A DNA stretch of 7,268 nt from Gammaproteobacteria bacterium (GCA_015658965.1 DQNX01000129.1:1-7268), one strand, 5' to 3'; counted from the stretch's first letter, positions 1 to 6,271 are shown. The notes: generated from the sequence alone by a model not told the origin. A program made the numbers and translations.

Positions 1-936
1 AACACCAGGGTTGAGTGGCTTGGTTCAAATCATGGTATGGAAAACACATTAGTGCCTCAACACAACATCAAATTACACACGGTAAGTGCGATAGGTCTGC
101 GTGGTAAAAATATAATCACCTTAGTCAAAGCACCCTTCTTACTAAGCCTTGCTTTTATTCAGACAGTGCGTGTGTTTGCTAAATTAAACCCAACAGCAGT
201 GCTGGGCATGGGTGGTTTTGCCTCAGGCATTGGCGGTGTGGTTGCTTGGCTACTGCGTGTACCTTTGGTGCTTCATGAGCAAAATTCAGTGCCTGGCACC
301 ACCAACAAAATTTTAGTAAAAATTGCCACACAAGCCTTTCAAGCGTTTGATCATACTTTTGACAGATCAGAGAATATTTTGACTTCTGGCAACCCAGTAC
401 TGTTTAAGCCTAAGAATAAAAATATCCATAATAAAAAACTCAACCTGCTAATTATCGGCGGCAGTTTGGGGGCTAAACCCATTAATGACATTGTTACTAG
501 ATTGGATATTGCTATTAACATTTGGCACCAAACTGGCAAACAACACTTAGACAGCGTTAAAGCTCAATATAGCAATAAAAATGTAAAAGTAATGGCATTT
601 ATTGATGACATGGCAAAAGCCTATGCTTGGGCAGATATTGTACTTTGTCGAGCAGGTGCAATGACCGTCTCAGAATTGATGCTTTCAGCCAAACCCAGTA
701 TTTTAATTCCACTGCCGCACGCGATTGATAATCATCAATTCTACAATGCCAAAATCCTGGCCAACAATAACGCAGGCATTTTGATTGAACAAAAAGACTT
801 AAACCTTAAATTACTTGAAGAAACGTTATTAAATATTGACGACGCTCAGCTTCGACAAATGTCTGAAAATGCAAAGCAACTAGCCAAACCAGCGGCAGCG
901 AAAATGATTAGTGACTACTTGCTTGAGATTGGTTAA
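1..936 (+). CDS. murG: MurG, undecaprenyl-PP-MurNAc-pentapeptide GlcNAc transferase (5' end outside window)
   Basis: MurG adds GlcNAc from UDP-GlcNAc to lipid I, giving lipid II, on the inner face of the cytoplasmic membrane. The frame is open from base 1 and gives 311 residues. By comparison with E. coli MurG (355 aa, recalled) about 32 N-terminal residues are missing, including the GGTGGH glycine loop. Visible family marks, in fragment numbering, are VEWLG near 4-8, GMGG at 69-72, HEQN at 92-95, the second glycine loop GGSLGA at 153-158, WHQTGK near 175, the UDP-GlcNAc-binding segment RAGAMTVSE at 217-225 and DNHQFYNA near 243. The ATG at base 37 is internal, because homology continues upstream of it. 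The C-terminus is complete. In many relatives murC follows murG, but here the gene ends tail to tail with bioB and overlaps it by 29 bp. No terminator is visible at its end. The identification is secure. Confidence 0.96.
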   Translation, partial: NTRVEWLGSNHGMENTLVPQHNIKLHTVSAIGLRGKNIITLVKAPFLLSLAFIQTVRVFAKLNPTAVLGMGGFASGIGGVVAWLLRVPLVLHEQNSVPGTTNKILVKIATQAFQAFDHTFDRSENILTSGNPVLFKPKNKNIHNKKLNLLIIGGSLGAKPINDIVTRLDIAINIWHQTGKQHLDSVKAQYSNKNVKVMAFIDDMAKAYAWADIVLCRAGAMTVSELMLSAKPSILIPLPHAIDNHQFYNAKILANNNAGILIEQKDLNLKLLEETLLNIDDAQLRQMSENAKQLAKPAAAKMISDYLLEIG

Positions 937-1867
937 TGCCCAACCGGGCAAACAACGCCTGATCGGTATTGGTATCTGGATTGTTGGTCGTTAATAACTG
1001 CTCACCATAAAAAATGGAATTAGCCCCTGCAAAGAAACATAGTGCTTGCATCGCCTCACCCATTTCAGTACGGCCAGCTGACAAACGCACCACAGATTTT
1101 GGCATCATAATACGAGCAACGGCAATTGTACGAACAAATTCACTTTCTGTTGGTGGTGCTACTTTTTCAAATGGCGTACCCGGAATTGGCACCAAAAGAT
1201 TGAGTGGCACACTGTCTGGATGAGCCTCTAAATTAGCCAACGATCTCAACATAGAAGCGCGATCAGTCTGGTCTTCGCCCAAGCCCAAAATGCCACCACT
1301 ACACACATGAATATCAGCATTTTGTACCGATTCAAGCGTGTCTAAACGATCTTGAAAGGTACGGGTAGTGGTCACATTAGGGTAGTTCTCTTTTGAGGTA
1401 TCCAAGTTGTGATTGTAATAATCCAACCCCGCCTCTTTTAAAGTAAAGGCTTGCTCTTGGGTTAGCATACCTAGGGTTACACAAGTTTCCATGCCCATGG
1501 CCTTAACCCCTTGTATCATCGGGATCACTTTATCCAAGCTTTTGTCGGTTGGATTGCGCCAAGCAGCGCCCATACAAAAACGCGTAGCACCCTTATCTTT
1601 AGCTTCTTTGGCCTGCTCAAGCACCAAGTCAATTTCCATTAGTTTCTCACGCTCAAGGCCGGTGTCATACTTAGAGCTTTGAGAACAATAAGAGCAGTCT
1701 TCTGGGCAAGCACCGGTCTTAATATTCAACAAAGAACTGACTTGTACCTGATTTGGATCAAAATTTTCTCTATGAATGGTGTGTGCTTTGAAAAGCAAAT
1801 CGTTAAATGGCATGGCGAATAAAGTTTCAACCTCATCAAGCTGCCAGTCGTTTCTTATTTGTGTCAT
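908..1867 (-). CDS. bioB: BioB, biotin synthase (radical SAM)
   Basis: Biotin synthase inserts sulfur into dethiobiotin, the last step of biotin synthesis. It is a cytosolic radical SAM enzyme with a [4Fe-4S] and a [2Fe-2S] cluster. The protein has 319 residues. The SAM-cluster motif is CPEDCSYC (C54, C58, C61). The ligands of the [2Fe-2S] cluster are in place as C98, C129, C189 and R261, each one residue beyond the E. coli positions. YYNHNLDTS (about 150-158) is also typical. It ends shortly after the core fold and lacks the roughly 30-residue tail of E. coli BioB (346 aa, recalled), which is not catalytic. The ATG start is supported by homology a few residues in, but no clear Shine-Dalgarno sequence precedes it. 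No other biotin gene is in the window. The 3' end overlaps murG. A weak promoter and an inverted repeat lie just upstream. Confidence 0.97.
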   Translation of the reverse strand: MTQIRNDWQLDEVETLFAMPFNDLLFKAHTIHRENFDPNQVQVSSLLNIKTGACPEDCSYCSQSSKYDTGLEREKLMEIDLVLEQAKEAKDKGATRFCMGAAWRNPTDKSLDKVIPMIQGVKAMGMETCVTLGMLTQEQAFTLKEAGLDYYNHNLDTSKENYPNVTTTRTFQDRLDTLESVQNADIHVCSGGILGLGEDQTDRASMLRSLANLEAHPDSVPLNLLVPIPGTPFEKVAPPTESEFVRTIAVARIMMPKSVVRLSAGRTEMGEAMQALCFFAGANSIFYGEQLLTTNNPDTNTDQALFARLGINQSQASSH

Positions 1868-1876
1868 AAAGATGTT

Positions 1877-1910
1877 TAATCAATAAATTAGATTGATTAT
1901 TTTAACTCAA
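1877..1910 (-). promoter_or_regulatory. Possible bioB promoter with overlapping inverted repeat
   Basis: On the - strand, TTGAGT (1905-1910) and TTTATT (1882-1887) are separated by 17 bp, a weak sigma-70-like pair with four of six bases matching in each box. The -10 box lies in a perfect inverted repeat, TAATCAAT (1877-1884) and ATTGATTA (1892-1899), with a 7-bp spacer. An inverted repeat over a -10 box is an operator-like arrangement, but the DNA is very AT-rich and chance is possible. The classical BirA operator, with GTTTAC-type half-sites, is not seen. The -35 box lies 6 bp from the edge of the palindromic element at 1917. Confidence 0.27.
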
Positions 1911-1916
1911 TCTCTT

Positions 1917-2079
1917 AGAGACCTTTGCATAAATAGTAATGGTTAGCAAGGTGACAGATTTTATCAACCTGGGTATTTTTTAAATCCATCCCTAGCAGGA
2001 CTAAAGGTGGATTTAAAAAATACCCAGGTTGATGAAAGATGGTATTTTGCTAATTATTCATATTCATGCAAAGATCTCT
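1917..2079. mobile_element. 163-bp near-palindromic MITE-like element
   Basis: Two arms of 72 bp each (1917-1988 and 2008-2079) are inverted copies around a 19-bp centre. Aligned without gaps they match at 59 of 72 positions. The inner 26 bp of each arm (1963-1988 and 2008-2033) are a perfect inverted repeat containing CAACCTGGGTATTTTTTAAA. The outer ends share AGAGAYCTTTGCAT. A CTT triplet flanks both ends (1914-1916 and 2080-2082) and may be a 3-bp target duplication, although three bases can match by chance. There is no coding capacity. Six of the 13 mismatches would be G-U pairs in a + strand transcript, so the RNA could fold into one long hairpin. The ends recall IS5-family termini, which is a memory-based impression. 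It could instead be a non-mobile palindrome. It lies 49 bp from the bioB start and just downstream of the glnA terminator. Confidence 0.6.
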
Positions 2080-2095
2080 CTTGGGGTCGGACATT

Positions 2096-2125
2096 AAAAA
2101 GGCCGTGCATTTGCACGGCCTTTTT
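2096..2125 (-). terminator. Rho-independent terminator of glnA (symmetrical)
   Basis: GGCCGTGC (2101-2108) pairs with GCACGGCC (2113-2120) around a four-base loop. The stem is flanked by five A's on one side and five T's on the other, so it can act in both directions. On the - strand it starts about 20 bases after the glnA stop codon. It is GC-rich in AT-rich surroundings, and it should insulate bioB from glnA transcription. Confidence 0.9.
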
Positions 2126-2145
2126 ACTGAACTTAGATTAAACGA

Positions 2146-3555
2146 CTACAGACTGTAGTACATCTCGAATTCAACTGGATGAGTAGCACAACGCAAGCGT
2201 GTAACTTCAGCCATTTTAAGCTCGATGAATGAATCAATCATGTCGTCAGTAAACACACCACCTTCTGTTAAGAATTCGCGATCTTTGCTTAATGCCTCTA
2301 ATGCTTGCTCAAAACTCGAAGCAACTGTAGGGATCTTAGCCTTTTCAGCTTCAGTAAGTTCATAAAGATCTTCTGTTGCAGGCTCACCTGGGTGAATCTT
2401 GTTCTTAATACCGTCAAGGCCGGCCATTAACATTGCAGAGAATGCTAAGTACGGATTTGCTGTATTGTCAGGGAAGCGTACTTCAATACGACGACCTAAC
2501 GGGTTGCCCACGTAAGGAATACGAATCGCAGCACTGCGGTTTCTTGCAGAGTAAGTTAGGATCTCTGGTGCCTCAAAGCCTGGTACTAAGCGCTTGTAAG
2601 AGTTGGTTGATGCATTTGTAAATGCACACAATGCTCTCGCATGCTTAATGATACCGCCAATGTAGAATAACGCCATTTCACTTAAGTCGCCGTACTCGTC
2701 GCCATCAAATAAGTTAACGCCGTCTTTTGCAATTGATTGGTGAACATGCATACCATTACCATTATCACCGACAATAGGCTTAGGCATAAAGGTTGCAGTT
2801 TTACCGTATAAGTGCGCAACATTATGAATACAGTATTTAAGGATTTGAGTCTCGTCACCTTTTTTCACTAAAGTGTTAAATTTAGCACCGATTTCGTTTT
2901 GACCTGCTGTACCCACTTCGTGGTGATGTACTTCAGTGGTTACACCCATGCTTTCAATCGCTAAACACATTTCAGCGCGCAGATCCATCATTGAGTCAAC
3001 CGGTGGTACTGGGAAGTAACCGCCTTTAATACCTGGACGGTGTCCTGTGTTGCCACCATCAAAGCTACTATTAGATTCCCAAGCTGCTTCTTCAGAGCCA
3101 ATCTTGTAACCAACAGAGCCCATAGTGTTTTCCCACTGCACGCTATCAAAAACGAAAAATTCGTTTTCATTACCGAAGTAAGCGGTATCACCAACGCCTG
3201 AATCTTGCATGTACTGCTCAGCACGCTTAGCAATAGAACGAGGATCTTTCTCGTAACCTTTCATGTCGTTAGGCTCAATAATGTCACAGCGAACAATTAA
3301 CGTTGACTCTTGTGTGAACGGGTCCATAACGCATGCGCTTGTGTCAGGCATTAGAATCATGTCAGATTCATTAATATCCTTCCAACCGGCGATTGAAGAT
3401 CCGTCAAACATTTGACCTTCTTCAAATTTACTTTCATTAACTGTATGTGCTGGAACACTTACATGTTGCTCTTTACCATGGGTATCAGTAAAACGGAAAT
3501 CAACGAATTTAACTTCGTTTTCCTTCATCATCTTCATTACATCTTGTGCAGACAT
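2146..3555 (-). CDS. glnA: GlnA, type I glutamine synthetase
   Basis: Glutamine synthetase makes glutamine from glutamate, ammonia and ATP, the main entry point for nitrogen. It works as a cytosolic dodecamer. The length of 469 residues is that of the E. coli enzyme. Visible marks are DGSSIAGW at 51-58 (D51, S54), the metal-binding E130 and E132, E213 and E221, the ATP/glutamate signature at 259-274 with N265, G266 and H270, NRSAAIRIP from 339 (R340), and E358/R360. Y398 in DLYEL is the adenylylation site of the I-beta class, so control by GlnE is expected. The signature reads GNGMH where E. coli has GSGMH, a mild change. The ATG is preceded by a strong ribosome site, AGGAG, five bases away (3561-3565). 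It is probably transcribed alone and ends at the hairpin at 2096-2125. No glnK, amtB or ntrBC genes are nearby. Confidence 0.98.
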   Translation of the reverse strand: MSAQDVMKMMKENEVKFVDFRFTDTHGKEQHVSVPAHTVNESKFEEGQMFDGSSIAGWKDINESDMILMPDTSACVMDPFTQESTLIVRCDIIEPNDMKGYEKDPRSIAKRAEQYMQDSGVGDTAYFGNENEFFVFDSVQWENTMGSVGYKIGSEEAAWESNSSFDGGNTGHRPGIKGGYFPVPPVDSMMDLRAEMCLAIESMGVTTEVHHHEVGTAGQNEIGAKFNTLVKKGDETQILKYCIHNVAHLYGKTATFMPKPIVGDNGNGMHVHQSIAKDGVNLFDGDEYGDLSEMALFYIGGIIKHARALCAFTNASTNSYKRLVPGFEAPEILTYSARNRSAAIRIPYVGNPLGRRIEVRFPDNTANPYLAFSAMLMAGLDGIKNKIHPGEPATEDLYELTEAEKAKIPTVASSFEQALEALSKDREFLTEGGVFTDDMIDSFIELKMAEVTRLRCATHPVEFEMYYSL

Positions 3556-3588
3556 ATTTTCTCCTATTTTTTTTAACTGTTTAATTTA

Positions 3589-3605
3589 TTGACAATCATT
3601 GTCAA
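3589..3605. promoter_or_regulatory. 17-bp perfect palindrome ahead of glnA, Fur-family-operator-like
   Basis: TTGACAATCATTGTCAA is perfectly symmetrical about its central base and lies 34-50 bases upstream of the glnA start. Its core, TGACAAT-C-ATTGTCA, has the 7-1-7 layout of Fur-family boxes (TGATAAT-N-ATTATCA). It differs by one symmetrical change in each half. Each strand also carries a consensus -35 hexamer, TTGACA. On the glnA strand only a weak -10 follows (TAAACA after 16 bp). With a one-base centre it cannot fold well as RNA, so a DNA-binding site is the more likely role. The regulator is not known from this sequence. Confidence 0.45.
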
Positions 3606-3648
3606 ATAACCTGCGCCGTTGCAAGCAAAATTCTTGTTGGTTTTAATT

Positions 3649-3678
3649 GTTATATATATGAAAAACTGTTATTTACAA
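3649..3678 (-). promoter_or_regulatory. Possible sigma-70 promoter for glnA
   Basis: On the - strand, TTGTAA (3673-3678) is followed after 18 bp by TATAAC (3649-3654), inside a TATATATAA run. A 16-bp spacing to TATATA is the alternative. Transcription would start near 3642 and leave a leader of about 85 bases, with the 3589-3605 palindrome inside it. A sigma-54 site (GG and GC ten bases apart) was sought as an alternative and not found. Confidence 0.35.
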
Positions 3679-3687
3679 TAAAAACAG
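3661..3687 (-). terminator. Weak hairpin with T-run after tusA
   Basis: Just past the tusA stop, the - strand reads CTGTT, then a bulged ATT/AAT extension, AACAG and five T's (3661-3665). The stem is short and AT-rich, so it is at best a leaky terminator for the xerC-tusA operon. It overlaps the proposed glnA -35 box, and only one of the two readings may be real. Some read-through from tusA into glnA is possible. Confidence 0.25.
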
Positions 3688-3696
3688 CGACTAATT

Positions 3697-3921
3697 CTAC
3701 CCTATTTTTTCAACAAGTAGAATAATCTCATCGGTTTTTTCATTAATTTCAAGAACTTTATGGCCGTGAACTTTACACCAAGCAGGAATGTCATGCATCA
3801 CACCAGGATCGGAGGCCAGCATTTCAATAGTGTCACCCACATCAATGACGTCAATCTTCTCGCCTAAGCGTATCACTGGCATGGGGCATAACAGGCGCTT
3901 AGCGTCAATAGTGTGCTTCAT
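3697..3921 (-). CDS. tusA: TusA-family sulfur carrier protein
   Basis: TusA-family proteins carry a persulfide on a conserved cysteine. In E. coli TusA passes sulfur from IscS to the TusBCD relay for 2-thiouridine in tRNA. In sulfur oxidisers relatives feed the Dsr/rhodanese pathway. The product has 74 residues (E. coli TusA 81). The hallmark CPMP places the active cysteine at C12. SDPGVMHDIPAWC (about 37-49, second cysteine C49) aligns with the E. coli segment around DIPGFC. The start codon overlaps the hemF stop as ATGA, and no ribosome site is visible, so translation is probably coupled to hemF. It is the last gene of the operon, with no dsr or rhodanese genes beside it. Context therefore does not separate the tRNA role from the sulfur-oxidation role, and the symbol denotes the family. 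Confidence 0.85.
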   Translation of the reverse strand: MKHTIDAKRLLCPMPVIRLGEKIDVIDVGDTIEMLASDPGVMHDIPAWCKVHGHKVLEINEKTDEIILLVEKIG

Positions 3922-4832
3922 GAGGATTTAAGCCCCAGCCAATCTTGAGGCTTGATATAGCGTTCATACAGCTTGGCTTCTGGCGTGCCTGGCTCTGGCG
4001 TGTATTGATACTCCCAGCGCACCAGTGGTGGCAATGACATCAGGATTGATTCGGTGCGACCACCGGTTTGTAAGCCAAATAAAGTACCCCGATCATAAAC
4101 CAAATTAAACTCAACATAACGGCCACGACGATACAGTTGGAATTGTCTTTCATGGTCTGTAAATGCTGTGTTTTTACGGCGCTCGACAATGGGGCGATAG
4201 GCTTTAATATAACTGTTACCGACACTTTGCATAAAGGCAAAACATTCTTCAAAACTGCCTTCGTTCAAATCATCAAAAAACAAACCGCCAATACCGCGCT
4301 GTTCATCTCGATGCTTCATGTAAAAATAATCATCGCACCATTTTTTGTATTTTGGATACACGTCCTCGCCAAATGGATCGCAAGCGGCTTTAGCACTTTG
4401 ATGCCAAGCGACACAATCCTCATCAAAACCATAATACGGCGTCAGATCAAAGCCGCCACCAAACCACCAAATAGGCGCCTCGCCTTCTTTCTCAGCAATA
4501 AAGAAACGTACATTTGCATGTGAAGTAGGCACATAAGGATTGTGTGGATGAATCACCAATGACACACCCAAGGCGCTAAAACTGCGCCCTGCTAGCTCGG
4601 GTCTGAGCGCGGTTGCTGAAGCCGGCATGTTGTTGCCATGCACAATGGAGAAGTTAACTCCCGCTTGTTCAAAAACTGCACCATTAGTCAACACCCTAGT
4701 CAGTCCATTGCCGCTATTATTTGGCTTTTCCCACTGGTCTTTAATAAAGACAGCTTGCGCATCAACCTGCTCAAGCTGTGTACATATGTCTGCTTGCAAG
4801 CTTAATAAATAAGCTTTAACCTGATCAATCAT
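3918..4832 (-). CDS. hemF: HemF, oxygen-dependent coproporphyrinogen III oxidase
   Basis: HemF converts coproporphyrinogen III to protoporphyrinogen IX using molecular oxygen, a late step of haem synthesis in the cytosol. The length of 304 residues is normal (E. coli 299). H95, H105, H144 and H174 each lie one residue before the four conserved histidines of the E. coli enzyme, of which the one in HANVR (H105 here) is essential. Other family marks are WWFGGGFDLTPYYGF at 122-136, GGLFFDDL near 182-189 and YVEFNLVYDRGTLFGLQTGG at 239-258. The ATG overlaps the tsaC stop as ATGA. A GGAG lies ten bases upstream inside tsaC. The tsaC-hemF pairing is, as I recall, found in other gammaproteobacteria, often with aroE following, whereas here tusA follows. 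Use of HemF implies growth with oxygen. Confidence 0.97.
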   Translation of the reverse strand: MIDQVKAYLLSLQADICTQLEQVDAQAVFIKDQWEKPNNSGNGLTRVLTNGAVFEQAGVNFSIVHGNNMPASATALRPELAGRSFSALGVSLVIHPHNPYVPTSHANVRFFIAEKEGEAPIWWFGGGFDLTPYYGFDEDCVAWHQSAKAACDPFGEDVYPKYKKWCDDYFYMKHRDEQRGIGGLFFDDLNEGSFEECFAFMQSVGNSYIKAYRPIVERRKNTAFTDHERQFQLYRRGRYVEFNLVYDRGTLFGLQTGGRTESILMSLPPLVRWEYQYTPEPGTPEAKLYERYIKPQDWLGLKSS

Positions 4833-5365
4833 CTAAGTCTTTCTCCAGTTTGTAAATTTATAATTTGTGATGCTGGGTTATTATAGTTTTGTGGCGCGAT
4901 GATAAAGTCTAATTCTTGCTTAAAAAAAACATTCAATTCAAGGACGTCTGTTGCGCAACTTTTGCCACTGGTATTTGCACTGGTAGAAACCAAGGCACTA
5001 TTACTTGCCTGGCACAATTTTGAGATCAAAACATGGCTGGTTAGCCTAAGCGCAATCGTATCAAACCCACCCGTTAACAACTTAGAAGTGTGCCGATTGG
5101 CCTTGAGTAAATAGGTTGTAGGTACATTACCAACTTTGATTTTTTCTAATTGCGATGCATCATCCACATAATCGACAAAGTGTCGCACATCATTGGCCAA
5201 TAAAATCAACCCCTTATTTACATGGCGGTGTTTAAGCTGCAATATTCGATGCATGGCTCGCTCAAAATGAGGCAAACAAGCCAAGCCTTGAATGGTATCT
5301 GTCGGGTGTGAAATCACACCGCCTGATATTAAATACGTTGATGCCAATCTGGCTTTAAAACTCAT
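4829..5365 (-). CDS. tsaC: TsaC, threonylcarbamoyl-AMP synthase (YrdC/Sua5 family)
   Basis: TsaC makes threonylcarbamoyl-AMP from threonine, bicarbonate and ATP for the t6A modification of ANN-decoding tRNAs. With the start chosen here it has 178 residues, close to the E. coli protein (190). Marks are HPTDTIQGLAC at 20-30, LKHR..NKGLILLA at 44-57 (K45, R47, K51), FDTIALRL at 101-108, LVSTSANTSG at 125-134 and a closing NPASQIINLQTGERLR. The family's PGPVT segment is altered: positions 80-84 read NVPTT. An ATG nine codons earlier (5392) is open, but the later ATG gives a 4-base ATGA overlap with xerC, exactly as at the next two junctions, and it fits the family's N-terminus better. No strong ribosome site precedes either start. 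The family call is firm; the altered motif is the odd point. Confidence 0.9.
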   Translation of the reverse strand: MSFKARLASTYLISGGVISHPTDTIQGLACLPHFERAMHRILQLKHRHVNKGLILLANDVRHFVDYVDDASQLEKIKVGNVPTTYLLKANRHTSKLLTGGFDTIALRLTSHVLISKLCQASNSALVSTSANTSGKSCATDVLELNVFFKQELDFIIAPQNYNNPASQIINLQTGERLR

Positions 5366-6240
5366 GATGATTTTTTGGCACGTGGATGACATCGGTCATA
5401 CACTTTGGATAATTCTAAAAAATCAAGGTGTGTGTACACTTGGGTTGATTTAATACTTTCATGCCCCAAAAAATCTTGCACAGATCGAAGGTCGTGGCTG
5501 GATTGTAAAAAATGCGTGGCCGCTGCGTGGCGCAACATGTGTGGGTACACATTAACTTTAATACCCGCTTCGAGTGCACGTTTTTTAATTAGGGTTTGCA
5601 CGGTTCTCACACTGATCCTAAGGTGTCGATTGTTTAAAAATAATGCCCCTTGAGCAACGCCTGTTTTTTCTAAATAATTTGCAATCGCCTTTTGCGCCGA
5701 TCCACCTAAAGGCGTATGGCGCATCTTACCACCCTTACCCATTACTTTTAAAAACCCTTGGCCAGCGTCTATATCATTCACATCAAGATTAACCAATTCT
5801 GATACTCGAAGCCCACATGAATAAAGGGTTTCAATCATAGCCACATCACGTAGATTTGAAGGTGACTTAGGTCGGGGTTTAAGCATGAGCATCAGTTGAT
5901 TATAATCCAATATTTTCGGCAGGCTTTGACCAACCTTAGGCGGTTGCAAACCTAGGGCGCAATTATTGGGTAAATAACACCGGTTGACGAGATACGTTAA
6001 AAAACCACGAATGGCAGACAAATGTCGGCGAATGGTGCGACCGCTGCTATTTGCGTGGCGCATCTTCATCACCAATAAATTTAAGTGTTCACCCGTTAAA
6101 TCAGTCCAGCAATTTACCCCCTGCTGATTTGCAAAGACCAGCAGTTGTTGCAAGTCTCGTTGATAGGCTTGCTGGGTGTTAAGCGCATAGTGGCGCTCAA
6201 CCTCTAAATACAACATAAATTGTGTAATTTGCTTTTTCAC
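5362..6240 (-). CDS. xerC: XerC, tyrosine recombinase for chromosome dimer resolution
   Basis: XerC and XerD act together at the dif site, with FtsK, to resolve chromosome dimers. The protein has 292 residues. The N-terminal core-binding SAM-like domain covers about 1-90 and the catalytic domain about 107-285. The catalytic set is complete: R145 in CGLRVSEL, K169 in MGKGGK, H234 and R237 in HMLRH, H260 in LGH, and the nucleophile Y269 in QVYTHLDF. The C-terminus SKVYDRCHPRAKK matches E. coli XerC rather than XerD. The start codon is GTG. An in-frame stop lies nine codons upstream and no better start intervenes. The next Met (residue 9) would cut into the first helix. No ribosome site is seen. 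It heads the xerC-tsaC-hemF-tusA operon and is divergent from htpG. Confidence 0.95.
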   Translation of the reverse strand: MKKQITQFMLYLEVERHYALNTQQAYQRDLQQLLVFANQQGVNCWTDLTGEHLNLLVMKMRHANSSGRTIRRHLSAIRGFLTYLVNRCYLPNNCALGLQPPKVGQSLPKILDYNQLMLMLKPRPKSPSNLRDVAMIETLYSCGLRVSELVNLDVNDIDAGQGFLKVMGKGGKMRHTPLGGSAQKAIANYLEKTGVAQGALFLNNRHLRISVRTVQTLIKKRALEAGIKVNVYPHMLRHAAATHFLQSSHDLRSVQDFLGHESIKSTQVYTHLDFLELSKVYDRCHPRAKKSS

Positions 6241-6265
6241 TTGAATTTTAAAACTTTGCCCATAT
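6240..6265 (+). promoter_or_regulatory. Sigma-32 heat-shock promoter of htpG
   Basis: CTTGAA (6240-6245), then 12 bp, then GCCCATAT (6258-6265) matches the RpoH consensus CTTGAA(A)-N11-16-CCCCATNT. All six bases of the -35 core and seven of eight of the -10 box fit, and the spacing is in range. Transcription would begin about 30 bases before the htpG ATG. htpG is a known RpoH target in E. coli, which agrees. The -35 box begins on the base that is also the first base of the xerC GTG start codon. A weaker sigma-70 reading (TTGAAT-N16-TATCAA) overlaps. Confidence 0.8.
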
Positions 6266-6271
6266 CAATGT

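Noticed and set aside
1014..1682. Two short + strand frames (1014-1223 and 1491-1682)
   Set aside because: Both lie antisense to the well-conserved bioB and carry no family signal.
1917..2079. The palindrome as a transcription terminator or CRISPR-like repeat
   Set aside because: No T-run follows either end, a strong terminator for glnA already exists, and there is no repeat-spacer series.
2146..2158. CTACAG-A-CTGTAG inverted repeat at the glnA stop
   Set aside because: It arises from the conserved C-terminal codons for Tyr-Tyr-Ser-Leu-stop and is too short to be a terminator.
3615..3640. Possible sigma-54 promoter (TTTTGCTTGC on the - strand)
   Set aside because: A GC is present but no GG lies ten bases upstream, so the -24/-12 pattern fails.
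4137..4523. 128-codon open frame on the + strand
   Set aside because: It lies fully antisense to hemF, whose catalytic motifs are intact, and has no recognisable protein features or ribosome site.
5366..5392. Nine-codon N-terminal extension of tsaC
   Set aside because: It overlaps xerC further, lacks a ribosome site, and the later ATG gives the same ATGA overlap as the other junctions of the operon.
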